Of a stretch of 64,000 nucleotides of DNA, positions 7,837 to 17,007 are shown in pieces; positions within the stretch are counted from its first letter, which is position 1, and each line of letters starts with the position of its first letter. This DNA comes from Paraburkholderia panacisoli (GTDB taxonomy: Bacteria; Pseudomonadota; Gammaproteobacteria; Burkholderiales; Burkholderiaceae): NCBI RefSeq assembly GCF_008369935.1, contig NZ_VTUZ01000001.1:310001-374000 (forward strand), written 5' to 3'. The notes under the pieces are model-generated. The model was not told the DNA's origin and made no database searches. It saw nothing but the letters and a program-made list of their open reading frames with translations. The position numbers were made by a program, and so were the translations under genes.

Positions 7837-7908
7837 GGTTTCGAGTTTCGCGCCACGTTTTTAGACCAGCACTCCGGTGCGCTTTCCTGAACGGACTCCT
7901 TCTATCCG

Positions 7909-8436
7909 ATGGCCTCGCTGAAAGACAGCCACTTCGACCTGTTCCATCTGCCGGCGCAATTCGCGCTCGACGAGGCAACGCTCGATCACGCCTACCGCAC
8001 GGTGCAGGCGCAAGTGCATCCGGACCGCTTCGCGGCAGCCGGCGACGCGCAAAAGCGCATTGCGATGCAATGGGCCACGCGTGCCAACGAGGCGTATCAG
8101 ACGCTGCGCGACCCGCTCAGGCGCGCGCGGTATCTGCTGTCGCTGCGCGGCATCGACGTCGGCCTGGAGAACAACACGGCGATGGAGCCGGCGTTCCTGA
8201 TGCAGCAGATGGAGTGGCGCGAGAGCATCGAAGACGCCGCCGCGGCGAAGAACGTCGACGCGCTCGACGCGTTGCTCACCGAACTGCGTGACGAGGAACG
8301 CATGCGTTTCGACAAGCTCGGCGCATCGCTCGACAGCGGCGCGAATCAGGCAGCGGGCGAGGCGGTGCGGCAGTTGATGTTCATTGAGCGGGTGGCGTCG
8401 GAAATCGACGTGCAGATCGAGCGGCTCGAGAACTAG
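7909..8436 (+). CDS. hscB: Co-chaperone HscB (J-type)
   Basis: The 175-residue protein has an N-terminal J domain of about 75 residues ([20 protein letters not shown], then HPD in [12 protein letters not shown]). A C-terminal helical domain contacts IscU ([17 protein letters not shown]). It stimulates the ATPase of HscA and delivers IscU to it. Length and domain order match the family. It lies after the intercistronic hairpin and 119 bases before hscA. Confidence 0.95.
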   Translation: MASLKDSHFDLFHLPAQFALDEATLDHAYRTVQAQVHPDRFAAAGDAQKRIAMQWATRANEAYQTLRDPLRRARYLLSLRGIDVGLENNTAMEPAFLMQQMEWRESIEDAAAAKNVDALDALLTELRDEERMRFDKLGASLDSGANQAAGEAVRQLMFIERVASEIDVQIERLEN

Positions 8437-8555
8437 CGTTTTAGCGCGGCGCGCGCCGTCGGCAGGAACCCAGCAGCCAACCGCCCGCAGCCGTAGCATT
8501 ACATCCAGCAACGCGAAAATTCAGGACGGGGCACAGCAGCCCCGAGAAGATCCAG

Positions 8556-10427
8556 ATGGCCTTACTGCAAATCTCCGAACCCGGCATGGCGCCGGCGCCT
8601 CATCAGCGGCGTCTGGCGGTCGGCATAGATCTCGGCACCACCAACTCCCTCGTCGCCGCCGTGCGCAGCGGCGTGCCCGATGTGCTGCCCGACGCGGACG
8701 GCCACGTGCTGCTGCCGTCGGTGGTGCGCTACCTGGAAAAGGGCGGCCGCCGCATCGGCCGCAAGGCGAAGGCCGAAGCCGCGAGCGATCCGCGCAACAC
8801 GATCGTCTCGGTCAAGCGCTTCATGGGCCGGGGCAAGGCGGAAGTGGAGGGCGCCGAAAACGCGCCGTACGATTTCATCGACGCGCCCGGCATGGTGCAG
8901 ATCCGCACCGTCGACGGCGTGAAGAGCCCGGTCGAAGTGTCGGCGGAAATTCTCGCGACGCTGCGCCAACGCGCCGAAGACACGCTCGGCGACGAGCTGG
9001 TCGGCGCGGTCATCACGGTGCCGGCTTATTTCGACGAAGCGCAACGCCAGGCGACCAAGGATGCCGCACGTCTGGCCGGCCTGAACGTGCTGCGTCTGTT
9101 GAACGAGCCGACCGCGGCCGCGATTGCATACGGCCTCGACAACGGCTCCGAAGGTCTGTACGCGGTGTATGACCTCGGCGGCGGCACCTTCGACCTCTCG
9201 ATTCTCAAGCTCACCAAGGGCGTGTTCGAAGTGCTCGCGGCGGGCGGCGACTCCGCGCTCGGCGGCGACGATTTCGATCACGCGCTGTATCGCCACGTGC
9301 TGGAGCAGGCGGGCATCGCGCCGCAAACGCTCGCCGCGGAAGACGTGCGCCTGCTGCTCGACTGCGTGCGCGAGGTCAAGGAGGCGTTGTCGGCCGCGCC
9401 CGAGGCTACCCTGGCGGCGACGCTGTCGAACGGCACCAGGCTCGATCTGGCGCTCACGGAAGCCACTTTCGAGGCGATCACTCAGGCGCTGGTCCAGCGC
9501 ACGCTCGGCCCGACCAGGAAGGCGCTGCGCGACGCCAAAGTGACGACGAAGGAAATCAAGGGCGTGGTGCTGGTCGGCGGCGCGACCCGCATGCCGGTGA
9601 TCCGTCACGCGGTCGAGTCGTTCTTCGGCCAGCCGCCGCTCGTCAACCTCGACCCGGATCAGGTCGTCGCGCTCGGCGCCGCGATCCAGGCCGATCTGCT
9701 CGCGGGCAACCGCGGCGCGGACGGCGACGACTGGCTCCTGCTTGACGTGATTCCGCTGTCGCTCGGCGTCGAAACGATGGGCGGACTTACCGAGAAGATC
9801 ATCCCGCGCAACTCGACCATCCCGGTCGCCCGCGCGCAGGATTTCACGACCTTCAAGGACGGCCAGACCGCGATGGCGATCCACGTCGTGCAAGGCGAGC
9901 GCGAGCTCGTCAGCGACTGCCGTTCGCTCGCCCGTTTCGAGCTGCGCGGCATTCCGCCGATGGCCGCCGGCGCGGCGCGCATCCGTGTGACCTATCAGGT
10001 TGACGCCGACGGTCTGCTGTCGGTGTTCGCGCGTGAGCAGGGCTCGGGCGTGGAAGCGTCGGTGGTGGTCAAACCGTCGTACGGTCTCGCCGACGACGAC
10101 ATCGCCCGCATGCTCGAAGACAGCTTCTCGACCGCCGAGGTCGACATGCGCGCGCGTGCGCTGCGCGAAGCGCAAGTCGAAGCGCGGCGTCTGGTGGAAG
10201 CCACCGACGCGGCGCTCGCCGCCGACGCCGAATTGCTCGACGACAGCGAGCGCGCCGCGCTCGACGCGCTGCTCACCGCGCTGCGCAGCATCGCGCAAAG
10301 CGATGCCACCGATGCGATCGAAGCCGCCACCAAAACGCTCGCCGAAGGCACCGACGAATTCGCCGCCCGCCGCATGAACAAGGGCATTCGCCGCGCGCTC
10401 GCCGGCCGCAAGCTCGACGAGATCTGA
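8556..10427 (+). CDS. hscA: Fe-S assembly chaperone HscA (Hsp70 family)
   Basis: The 623-residue Hsp70 paralogue has an ATPase domain starting [19 protein letters not shown], with the further nucleotide motifs [15 protein letters not shown] and [13 protein letters not shown]. The substrate domain runs from about residue 390 ([14 protein letters not shown]). It binds the LPPVK motif of IscU and, driven by ATP and HscB, promotes transfer of the assembled cluster. No frameshift or gap is seen. A predicted hairpin follows the gene before fdx. Confidence 0.96.
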   Translation: MALLQISEPGMAPAPHQRRLAVGIDLGTTNSLVAAVRSGVPDVLPDADGHVLLPSVVRYLEKGGRRIGRKAKAEAASDPRNTIVSVKRFMGRGKAEVEGAENAPYDFIDAPGMVQIRTVDGVKSPVEVSAEILATLRQRAEDTLGDELVGAVITVPAYFDEAQRQATKDAARLAGLNVLRLLNEPTAAAIAYGLDNGSEGLYAVYDLGGGTFDLSILKLTKGVFEVLAAGGDSALGGDDFDHALYRHVLEQAGIAPQTLAAEDVRLLLDCVREVKEALSAAPEATLAATLSNGTRLDLALTEATFEAITQALVQRTLGPTRKALRDAKVTTKEIKGVVLVGGATRMPVIRHAVESFFGQPPLVNLDPDQVVALGAAIQADLLAGNRGADGDDWLLLDVIPLSLGVETMGGLTEKIIPRNSTIPVARAQDFTTFKDGQTAMAIHVVQGERELVSDCRSLARFELRGIPPMAAGAARIRVTYQVDADGLLSVFAREQGSGVEASVVVKPSYGLADDDIARMLEDSFSTAEVDMRARALREAQVEARRLVEATDAALAADAELLDDSERAALDALLTALRSIAQSDATDAIEAATKTLAEGTDEFAARRMNKGIRRALAGRKLDEI

Positions 10428-10469
10428 GTGTGGCGGGCCGGCCGGTGCGCCGGCTGTACCCTCGAGCGC

Positions 10470-10498
10470 GCCGTGCGGACTTAAAAAGTCCCCACGGC
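10470..10498 (+). other. Hairpin and -10-like element between hscA and fdx
   Basis: GCCGTG-C-GGACTT (10470-10482) can pair with AAGTCC-C-CACGGC (10486-10498), twelve pairs with one C-C mismatch around an AAA loop. There is no T-run, so it is not a standard terminator. Six bases later comes TAAAAT (10504-10509), which could be the -10 of an internal promoter for fdx-iscX. Either RNA processing or an extra promoter is possible. Confidence 0.4.
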
Positions 10499-10560
10499 GC
10501 CAGTAAAATGGTGCGGAGCCCGTTGGCGGCTGCCGCGCCTCAGACCGAAACGGAAAATGT

Positions 10561-10902
10561 ATGCCTCAAATCGTTGTGCTGCCCCACGTCGAACTGTGCC
10601 CGGAAGGCGCGGTGATCGACGCCGTGCCCGGCAAGAGCATCTGCGACAACCTGCTCGATAACGGCATCGAAATCGAGCATGCGTGTGAGAAGTCCTGCGC
10701 GTGCACGACCTGTCACGTGATCGTGCGTGAGGGTTTCGCCGCCTTGACGCCGTCCGAGGAAGACGAGGACGATCTATTGGACAAGGCATGGGGGCTCGAA
10801 CCGGCCTCGCGTCTGTCGTGCCAGGCGATGGCGCCGGCAGATCAGGATCTGGTCGTCGAAATTCCGCGTTATTCGATCAATCACGCGAAGGAAAACCACT
10901 AA
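10561..10902 (+). CDS. fdx: ISC-system [2Fe-2S] ferredoxin
   Basis: The 113-residue adrenodoxin-type ferredoxin has cluster cysteines 42, 48, 51 and 87 (HACEKSCACTTCHV and SRLSCQAM) and the extra Cys46 typical of Isc ferredoxins. It supplies electrons for cluster assembly on IscU. The acidic patch (EEDEDDLLDKAW) is conserved. iscX begins 16 bases after its stop with AAGGAGG between, so the two are translated together. Confidence 0.96.
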   Translation: MPQIVVLPHVELCPEGAVIDAVPGKSICDNLLDNGIEIEHACEKSCACTTCHVIVREGFAALTPSEEDEDDLLDKAWGLEPASRLSCQAMAPADQDLVVEIPRYSINHAKENH

Positions 10903-10918
10903 CAAGGAGGATGCAGCC

Positions 10919-11116
10919 ATGAAGTGGACCGACACGCAAGACATCGCGATGGCTCTGACTGACAAGCATCAGGACATCGATCCGCAGCAGGTGCGCTTCA
11001 CCGACCTGCACCGCTGGGTCACCGAGCTGGAAGGATTCGACGACGATCCCAACCGTTCGAACGAAAAGATCCTCGAGGCGATTCAGGCTGCATGGATTGA
11101 AGACGCGGATTACTGA
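10919..11116 (+). CDS. iscX: IscX (YfhJ) regulator of cluster assembly
   Basis: The 65-residue acidic protein (MKWTDTQDIAMALTDKHQDI and the end IEDADY) matches the IscX family in length and signature. IscX binds IscS and iron and tunes the rate of cluster synthesis. AACAAGGAGG precedes its ATG. It is the last gene of the operon, followed by a strong terminator after about 47 bases. Confidence 0.95.
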   Translation: MKWTDTQDIAMALTDKHQDIDPQQVRFTDLHRWVTELEGFDDDPNRSNEKILEAIQAAWIEDADY

Positions 11117-11163
11117 AACGCGTTCTCCCGTTCTCCGCTTGCCGGCCAGGTCGCGGCAAAGAA

Positions 11164-11193
11164 AAAGGCGATTCCATCGGAATCGCCTTTTTT
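11164..11193 (+). terminator. Intrinsic terminator of the isc operon
   Basis: AAAGGCGATTCC (11164-11175) pairs with GGAATCGCCTTT (11179-11190) around a three-base loop, followed by a run of T to 11193. The A-run on the left makes it usable also for the convergent glycine-zipper gene. Confidence 0.9.
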
Positions 11194-11245
11194 AACGCCC
11201 GCGCAATGCCGGGCTGCCTCCCTGGGCCTTCGCGTTTGCGTCGGC

Positions 11246-11989
11246 CTACCCCGCGACCAGCGTGCCGTTTTCGACCCGCACGTGCTGGCCTTGCTGGAAC
11301 GGCGGCGCTTCGTGGTACGTGAAGTAGCGCATCTTGCCGTTTTCCATCCGCACGCGCACCGAATACGACGTCGAGCTGCGGATATGCTTTTCGACCGAGT
11401 TGCCGGCCAGACCGCCGCCGAGCGCGCCGAGCAGCGTCATCGCCGTGCGGCCGCCGCCGGAGCCGAACTGATTGCCGACCACGCCCCCGGCCACCGCGCC
11501 GCCGACCGCGCCGATCCCGGTGCCGTGACCTTCCTGATGCACCGCCGAGATCGCGACGACCGTGCCGCAAGTCGAGCAGTACGCAGGTTGAGGCGCTGGC
11601 TGTTGCGCGTACTGCGGCGCGGCCTGCGCTTGCTGCTGCTGGGCGAGTTGTTGCTGTTGCGGAGCCGGTGCAGGTGCAGGTGCAGGCTCGGGCGATGCTG
11701 CTTGCTGAAGTTGCTGCGGCTGCTGCTGTTGCTGCGCAAGCTCTTGCTGCTGTGCCGCGCCATTGACAGGCGCCGCCGAATCGACGACGGGTGGTTGGCC
11801 CAGTTGTTGGGCGGTCACTTGCGCGGCCTGGGTCTGATCGGTCTGCGCGCCGGTGCCCGACGCCTTCGAAAACAGCCCCGTGACAGCCGCAGTCCCGGCG
11901 AGACTCGCGATGATCACGGCGCCCGCCGCGGCCGCGATCAGCGGATGAAGACGGCGCGGCTGTGTGGTTCGGTTATCGGGATTGTCCAT
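11246..11989 (-). CDS. Glycine-zipper 2TM-domain envelope protein
   Basis: The 247-residue protein has one membrane helix at residues 17-38 (IAAAAGAVIIASLAG). A long Gln/Pro/Ala-rich linker follows (about 77-136, with QQQQQ runs and PAPAPAPAP). Then come a Cys138-x2-Cys141 pair (YCSTCGTV) and a glycine-zipper segment at 157-196 (GIGAVGGAVAGGVVGNQFG). The end is a beta-rich tail (YSVRVRMENGKMRYFTYHE). The zipper region is of the kind found in SlyB/PcP-type outer-membrane lipoproteins, but here the protein is anchored by an N-terminal helix instead of a lipid. CGGAGG stands just before the ATG. Function is unknown; an envelope structural or stress role is a guess. Confidence 0.82.
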   Translation of the reverse strand: MDNPDNRTTQPRRLHPLIAAAAGAVIIASLAGTAAVTGLFSKASGTGAQTDQTQAAQVTAQQLGQPPVVDSAAPVNGAAQQQELAQQQQQPQQLQQAASPEPAPAPAPAPQQQQLAQQQQAQAAPQYAQQPAPQPAYCSTCGTVVAISAVHQEGHGTGIGAVGGAVAGGVVGNQFGSGGGRTAMTLLGALGGGLAGNSVEKHIRSSTSYSVRVRMENGKMRYFTYHEAPPFQQGQHVRVENGTLVAG

Positions 11990-12259
11990 GTTGACCTCCG
12001 TCTCTGGCAGAGTCGACTGTTACTGAGACTGAGTGTCCGGGAATTCGATCCTGGCGGCGTTTCAATTTGTAACCGCTCGCGGCTGGCCGAGCCAACCATG
12101 CTTTGGCAATGCACGCACGACGACTTGGTCTCCGCAAGGTTCACAACAGCTGCCCGATGCGGCGACGCAGCCGCTATTTCGCAGCTTTTACCGATGGTTA
12201 CAAATGGTCCGTCACCACCAGCGCCATGCAGTTTTCCCGCGCCATCTCGCATGCGCCCA

Positions 12260-12291
12260 AAGAAAAACGCCCGGCAGCGAGCCGGGCGTTT
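12260..12291 (-). terminator. Intrinsic terminator after lysS
   Basis: AAACGCCCGGC (12265-12275) pairs with GCCGGGCGTTT (12281-12291). Read on the minus strand, a T-run follows (complement of 12261-12267). It lies 25 bases after the lysS stop and ends the rpfE-recJ-prfB-lysS transcript. Confidence 0.88.
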
Positions 12292-12315
12292 GCTTCGATG
12301 CGAACCGCGTAACGA

Positions 12316-13857
12316 TCAGTCTTCGCGGCGCAGATGCGGGAACAGAATCACGTCGCGGATGCTCGGGCTGTCGGTCAGCATCATCACCAGACGGTCGATG
12401 CCGATCCCGCAACCGCCGGCCGGCGGCATCCCGTATTCGAGCGCGCGGATGTAGTCCGCGTCGTAGAACATCGCTTCTTCGTCGCCGGCGTCTTTCTGGT
12501 CGACTTGCTTCTTGAAGCGGGCGGCCTGATCTTCCGGATCGTTCAGCTCGGAGAAGCCATTGGCGATCTCACGACCCGTGATGAACAGCTCGAAACGCTC
12601 GGTGATGCCCTCGACCTTGTCCGACGCGCGCGCGAGCGGCGACACCTCGATCGGGTAGTCGATGATGTAGGTCGGCTCCCACAATTGCGACTCGGCGGTC
12701 TCTTCGAACAGCGCCAGTTGCAGCGAGCCCACGCCCGCATTCAGGAACTGCGGCTGCGACGCATCGACGCCGAACTTCTTCAGCTCGGTGCGCAGGAATG
12801 CGCTGTCGGCCAGTTGCTCGTTCGTGTATTGCGGCGCGTACTTCTGGATCGCCTGGTTGATGGTCAGCCGATGGAATGGCTTGGCCAGATCCAGCTCGCG
12901 GCCCTGATAGGTGATCGTGGCCGTGCCCAATGCGTCGATCGCGGCCTGGCGGATCAGCTGTTCGGTGAAATCCATCAGCCACTTGTAATCGGTGTACGCA
13001 GCGTAGAACTCGATCATCGTGAATTCCGGATTGTGGCGCACGGACACGCCCTCATTGCGGAAGTTACGGTTGATCTCGAACACACGCTCGAAGCCGCCGA
13101 CCACCAGCCGCTTCAGATACAGCTCCGGCGCGATGCGCAGGAACATCTGCATGTCGAGCGCGTTGTGATGCGTGCTGAACGGCTTGGCTGCCGCGCCGCC
13201 CGGAATCGGGTGCAGCATCGGCGTTTCGACTTCCATGAAGTCGGCATCGGACATGAACTTGCGGATCGACGAGATAGCCTTGGTGCGCGCGACGAAGGTC
13301 TTGCGCGTTTCCGGCGTGACGATCAGATCGACGTAACGCTGGCGATACTTCATCTCCTGGTCCGACAGACCATGGAACTTGTCCGGCAGCGGACGCAGCG
13401 ACTTCGACAGCAGACGCAGTTCGGTGCAGCGCACCGACAGCTCGCCCTTGTTGGTGCGGAACAGCACGCCGCGCGCCGCGACGATGTCGCCCATGTCCCA
13501 CTTCTTGAAGGCGTCGTACGTTTCCTGGCCGACGTCGGCCGGCGTGATGAAGAACTGGATCTGACCCGAGCCGTCGCGCACGGTTGCGAAGCTCGCCTTG
13601 CCCATCACGCGCTTGAGCATCATGCGGCCGGCGATCGCGACTTCGAGCGGATTCGCTTCGAGCGCTTCCTTGTCGGCATGTTCGTACTGTTCCTGCAGAT
13701 CTTCGGCGTGGTGCGTGGGGCGGAAGTCGTTCGGATAGGCGACGCCTCGTTCACGCAACTCGCGCAGCTTTTCGCGGCGCTCGGCGATGATCTTGTTCTC
13801 GTCCACTTCGGGCACGATATTCGGCTGGGCCGCAATCGGCTGGGTCGGTTCAGTCAT
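12316..13857 (-). CDS. lysS: Lysine--tRNA ligase (class II)
   Basis: This 513-residue enzyme charges tRNA-Lys. It has the N-terminal OB-fold anticodon domain (about residues 70-180, with [20 protein letters not shown]). The class II core has motif 2 ([20 protein letters not shown]) and motif 3 ([20 protein letters not shown]). The first 20 residues are a variable leader. It is the last gene of the minus-strand cluster, 150 bases after prfB. Linkage of prfB and lysS is conserved in many proteobacteria. Confidence 0.97.
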   Translation of the reverse strand: MTEPTQPIAAQPNIVPEVDENKIIAERREKLRELRERGVAYPNDFRPTHHAEDLQEQYEHADKEALEANPLEVAIAGRMMLKRVMGKASFATVRDGSGQIQFFITPADVGQETYDAFKKWDMGDIVAARGVLFRTNKGELSVRCTELRLLSKSLRPLPDKFHGLSDQEMKYRQRYVDLIVTPETRKTFVARTKAISSIRKFMSDADFMEVETPMLHPIPGGAAAKPFSTHHNALDMQMFLRIAPELYLKRLVVGGFERVFEINRNFRNEGVSVRHNPEFTMIEFYAAYTDYKWLMDFTEQLIRQAAIDALGTATITYQGRELDLAKPFHRLTINQAIQKYAPQYTNEQLADSAFLRTELKKFGVDASQPQFLNAGVGSLQLALFEETAESQLWEPTYIIDYPIEVSPLARASDKVEGITERFELFITGREIANGFSELNDPEDQAARFKKQVDQKDAGDEEAMFYDADYIRALEYGMPPAGGCGIGIDRLVMMLTDSPSIRDVILFPHLRRED

Positions 13858-14007
13858 GATGATTTGGTATTCGGTGGCCCGCCGCGGAGTGTTCCGCAGG
13901 CGGGAGGCCAGTCAGTATAAAAACCTCAGGCGGTATAAAAAGCAGCGAAGAAACAGCGAAGCAACAGCGAAGATGCCGCGCGGCCTGGCCGGCCGCGCCG
14001 GCTGCAC

Positions 14008-15112
14008 TCAAACGCCCTGTTTCAGGCTGGCGCTGATGAACGGATCGAGGTCGCCGTCGAGCACGCTCTTGGTGTTGCTGATTTCGACGTTGGTGCGCAG
14101 ATCCTTGATTCGGCTGTTGTCCAGCACGTACGAGCGGATCTGATGACCCCAGCCCACATCGGTCTTGCCGGCTTCGAGCTTGTCCTGCTCGGCCTGACGC
14201 TTGCGGATTTCCGCTTCGTACAGGCGCGATTTCAGCATCGCCATTGCTTCGGCGCGGTTACGGTGCTGCGAACGGTCGTTCTGGCACTGCACGACGATGC
14301 CCGACGGCATGTGCGTGATCCGCACCGCGGAGTCGGTCTTGTTGATGTGCTGACCGCCCGCGCCGGACGCGCGGTACGTGTCGATGCGCAGATCGGCCGG
14401 GTTGATGTCCACTTCGATCGAGTCGTCGATCTCCGGGTACACGAACACCGACGAGAACGACGTATGACGGCCGCCCGACGAGTCGAACGGCGACTTGCGC
14501 ACGAGCCGGTGCACGCCGGTTTCTGTGCGCAGGAAGCCGTAAGCGTATTCGCCTTCGATCTTGATCGTGGCGTTCTTGATGCCCGCGACGTCGCCGTCGG
14601 TCTGCTCCAGCACTTCGGTCTTGAAGCCCTTGCGCTCGCAGTAGCGCAGATACTGGCGCAGCAGCATCGACGCCCAGTCGCACGCCTCGGTGCCGCCGGC
14701 GCCGGCCTGGATGTCGAGGAACGCGTTGTTCGGGTCGGCCGGGTTCGCGAACATCCGGCGGAATTCCATGTCGGCAACGCGCGACTCGAGCGCTTGCGCA
14801 TCGGTTTCGCAGGCGATCAGCGTTTCCTCGTCGGCTTCTTCACGGGCCATCTCGAACAGGTCTTGCGCGTCGCGCAGGTCGTTGTGCAGCGACGTGAGCT
14901 TGCCGACCGTGTCGTCGAGCAGCTTCTTTTCCCGGCCGAGCGCCTGGGCATGCTTCGAGTCGTTCCAGACGTCCGGGTCTTCGAGTTCCCGGTTGACTTC
15001 GATTAGACGCAGTGCTTTGTCGTCGTAGTCAAAGATACCCCCGTAGGTCGGCCGCGCGCGTGCGCAGGTCCGCCAGAGAGGCTTCGATCGCGTTGAGACG
15101 TTCCGCTTCCAT
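14008..15112 (-). CDS. prfB: Peptide chain release factor 2 (programmed +1 frameshift)
   Basis: RF2 releases peptides at UGA and UAA. The gene starts at the ATG at 15110-15112 ([20 protein letters not shown]) and meets an in-frame TGA after codon 25. Translation then shifts +1 and continues [15 protein letters not shown] to the stop at 14008, giving 367 residues. The SPF recognition tripeptide is in [15 protein letters not shown] and the catalytic GGQ in [14 protein letters not shown]. The residue at the position of E. coli K-12 Thr246 is Ala, the more active form. A start at an internal ATG (14850) would drop the whole N-terminal domain and is not credible. It follows recJ by 160 bases. Confidence 0.96.
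15028..15042 (-). promoter_or_regulatory. Programmed +1 frameshift signal of prfB
   Basis: Read on the minus strand the site is GGGGGTATCTTTGAC. A Shine-Dalgarno-like G run lies three bases ahead of the slippery CTT, then the TGA stop (15029-15031) followed by C. This is the classic RF2 autoregulation signal: low RF2 slows termination at UGA and lets the ribosome slip forward. Confidence 0.95.
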
Positions 15113-15272
15113 GTCGATCTTTTATAGCTTCGTAAAAAGGGGAAATTATAGCCGATCGGCGCGCCGCGCCGGAGGCTCTTGAGCGCTCCGGCGCGTGTTT
15201 GGACTTGATTTTGTGGAGATTTTCAGCGATTGACGGGCGCGGCGCTAGGACTCGCCAACCCGGCCGGCCGGT

Positions 15273-16979
15273 TCAGCTCACCGCATGCTCGACGATCAGT
15301 TGCACCCGCGACACGCCGTTCCAGGTGTCGCTCGCCAACCGGTAAGCGACGGTGGTGCGCGCGGGCAGCGTGTCGGTGTGATTGAACCAGATCGCGTTGA
15401 AGCGCTGGCGGCCGCGCACGAGTTGCAGCTTCAGATGCTTGTCCTTCACCAGCGCTTGCGACGCGATGTCGAAATCGCCCGAAAACACCGGTGCCGGAAA
15501 GCCCTGGCCCCATACAGCCGCATCGAGCATTTCGACGAATTGCGGCGTGAAGTATGCGTCCTCGAGTTCGCCGTCGGTTTCCACGGTGCGCGACAGCGCA
15601 TCCGCGGACAGCCACTCGCGGCCGACCGCTTCGAACGCGGCGCTGAAACGCGGCACGTCGGCGGCGGCGAGCGTCAGGCCCGCGGCCATTGCATGGCCGC
15701 CGAACTTGACGATCAGGTCCGGCTCGCGCTTCGAGATCAGATCGAGCGCGTCGCGCAGATGGAAGCCCGCGATCGAGCGGCCCGAGCCTTTGACGGTCTG
15801 GCCGCTGTCGTCGGCGAGTGCGAAGGTGAACGAGGGCCGGTGGAATTTCTCCTTCAGCCGGCCGGCGACGATGCCGATCACGCCCTGATGCCAGCCCGGA
15901 TTGAACAGCGTGATGGTGGTCGCGCCGGCGGGGTCGATCGTCGAGAGGTCGTCGAGCGCCTGTTGCTGCATGCCGGCTTCGATCTCGCGGCGTTCGCGGT
16001 TCATCGTGTCGAGCTGCTGCGCGAGCTCCCATGCGCGGCCGACGTCGTCGGTGGTCAGACATTCGATCCCGAGCGACATGTCCGACAGACGCCCCGCTGC
16101 GTTCAGCCGGGGCCCGAGCGCAAAGCCGAGGTCGAAGCCCGACGCGCTGCGGGCGTCGCGCGCGGCGGCGCGAAAGAGGGCGGCGATGCCCGGCTGCATC
16201 CTGCCCTTGCGGATGCGCTGCAAACCCTGCGCGACCAGCACGCGGTTATTGCCGTCGAGCTTGACCACGTCGGCGACCGTTCCGAGCGCGACGAGGTCGA
16301 GCAGGCCGTCGAGGCGCGGTTCGGGCAATGCGTCGTCAAACGCGCCGCGGCGGCGCAATTCCGCGCGCAACGCGAGCAGCACATAAAACATCACGCCGAC
16401 CCCTGCGATGCACTTGCTCGGAAACGTGCAGCCCGGCTGGTTCGGATTGACGATCGCGCGGGCGGCGGGCAATTCGTCGCCCGGCAGGTGGTGATCGGTC
16501 ACCAGCACGTCGATGCCGAGCGCGTTGGCCGCCGCGACGCCGTCGACGCTGGCGATGCCGTTATCGACCGTGATCAGCAGGTCAGGCTTGCCCGACGCGC
16601 CGCGCTCGGCCAGCGCGACGATCTCGGGCGTGAGGCCGTAGCCGTACTCGAAGCGGTTCGGCACCAGGTAGTCGATCTGGCCGCCGAACATGCGCAGCCC
16701 GCGCACCGCGACTGCGCAGGCGGTGGCGCCGTCGCAGTCGTAGTCGGCGACCACCAGCATGCGGCGCTTGTGCTGGATCGCGTCGGCGAGCAGCGCGGCG
16801 GCGTCCTCGCAGCCCCTCAGCGCGCCGGGCGGCACGAGCCGCGCGAGGCCGGTTTCGATTTCATCGGGCAGGCACACGCCGCGCGCCGCGTACAGACGCG
16901 CGAGCACCGGATGCAGGCCGTGGCGGGTGAGGATTTCGGCGTCGACCGGGGAGCAGGTGCGCGTAACGATTCGAGTCAT
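15273..16979 (-). CDS. recJ: Single-stranded-DNA-specific exonuclease RecJ
   Basis: The 568-residue DHH-family nuclease degrades single-stranded DNA 5' to 3' in recombination and mismatch repair. Metal-binding motifs are seen in order: LVVADYDCDGATACAVAV, LLITVDNGIAS and VLVTDHHLPGDELP. The DHHA1 region follows with VKFGGHAMAAGLTL near residue 430. The OB-like C-terminal domain is present (LQLVRGRQRFNAIWFNHTD). Length is normal. It lies 28 bases after the rpfE-like gene, so the two are probably cotranscribed. Confidence 0.96.
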   Translation of the reverse strand: MTRIVTRTCSPVDAEILTRHGLHPVLARLYAARGVCLPDEIETGLARLVPPGALRGCEDAAALLADAIQHKRRMLVVADYDCDGATACAVAVRGLRMFGGQIDYLVPNRFEYGYGLTPEIVALAERGASGKPDLLITVDNGIASVDGVAAANALGIDVLVTDHHLPGDELPAARAIVNPNQPGCTFPSKCIAGVGVMFYVLLALRAELRRRGAFDDALPEPRLDGLLDLVALGTVADVVKLDGNNRVLVAQGLQRIRKGRMQPGIAALFRAAARDARSASGFDLGFALGPRLNAAGRLSDMSLGIECLTTDDVGRAWELAQQLDTMNRERREIEAGMQQQALDDLSTIDPAGATTITLFNPGWHQGVIGIVAGRLKEKFHRPSFTFALADDSGQTVKGSGRSIAGFHLRDALDLISKREPDLIVKFGGHAMAAGLTLAAADVPRFSAAFEAVGREWLSADALSRTVETDGELEDAYFTPQFVEMLDAAVWGQGFPAPVFSGDFDIASQALVKDKHLKLQLVRGRQRFNAIWFNHTDTLPARTTVAYRLASDTWNGVSRVQLIVEHAVS

Positions 16980-17007
16980 TCGGAAAGGCCTTGGATCAGG
17001 CGATGAG

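Noticed and set aside
8562..10298. Minus-strand open frame of 578 residues opposite hscA
   Set aside because: Arg/His/Val-rich antisense composition without any motif, exactly within the conserved hscA gene.
15028..15034. prfB frame break as a sequencing error or pseudogene
   Set aside because: The break coincides exactly with the conserved RF2 frameshift signal.
15285..17006. Plus-strand open frame of 573 residues opposite recJ
   Set aside because: Composition is antisense-like (Arg/Ala/Val/His) and recJ carries the DHH motifs on the other strand.
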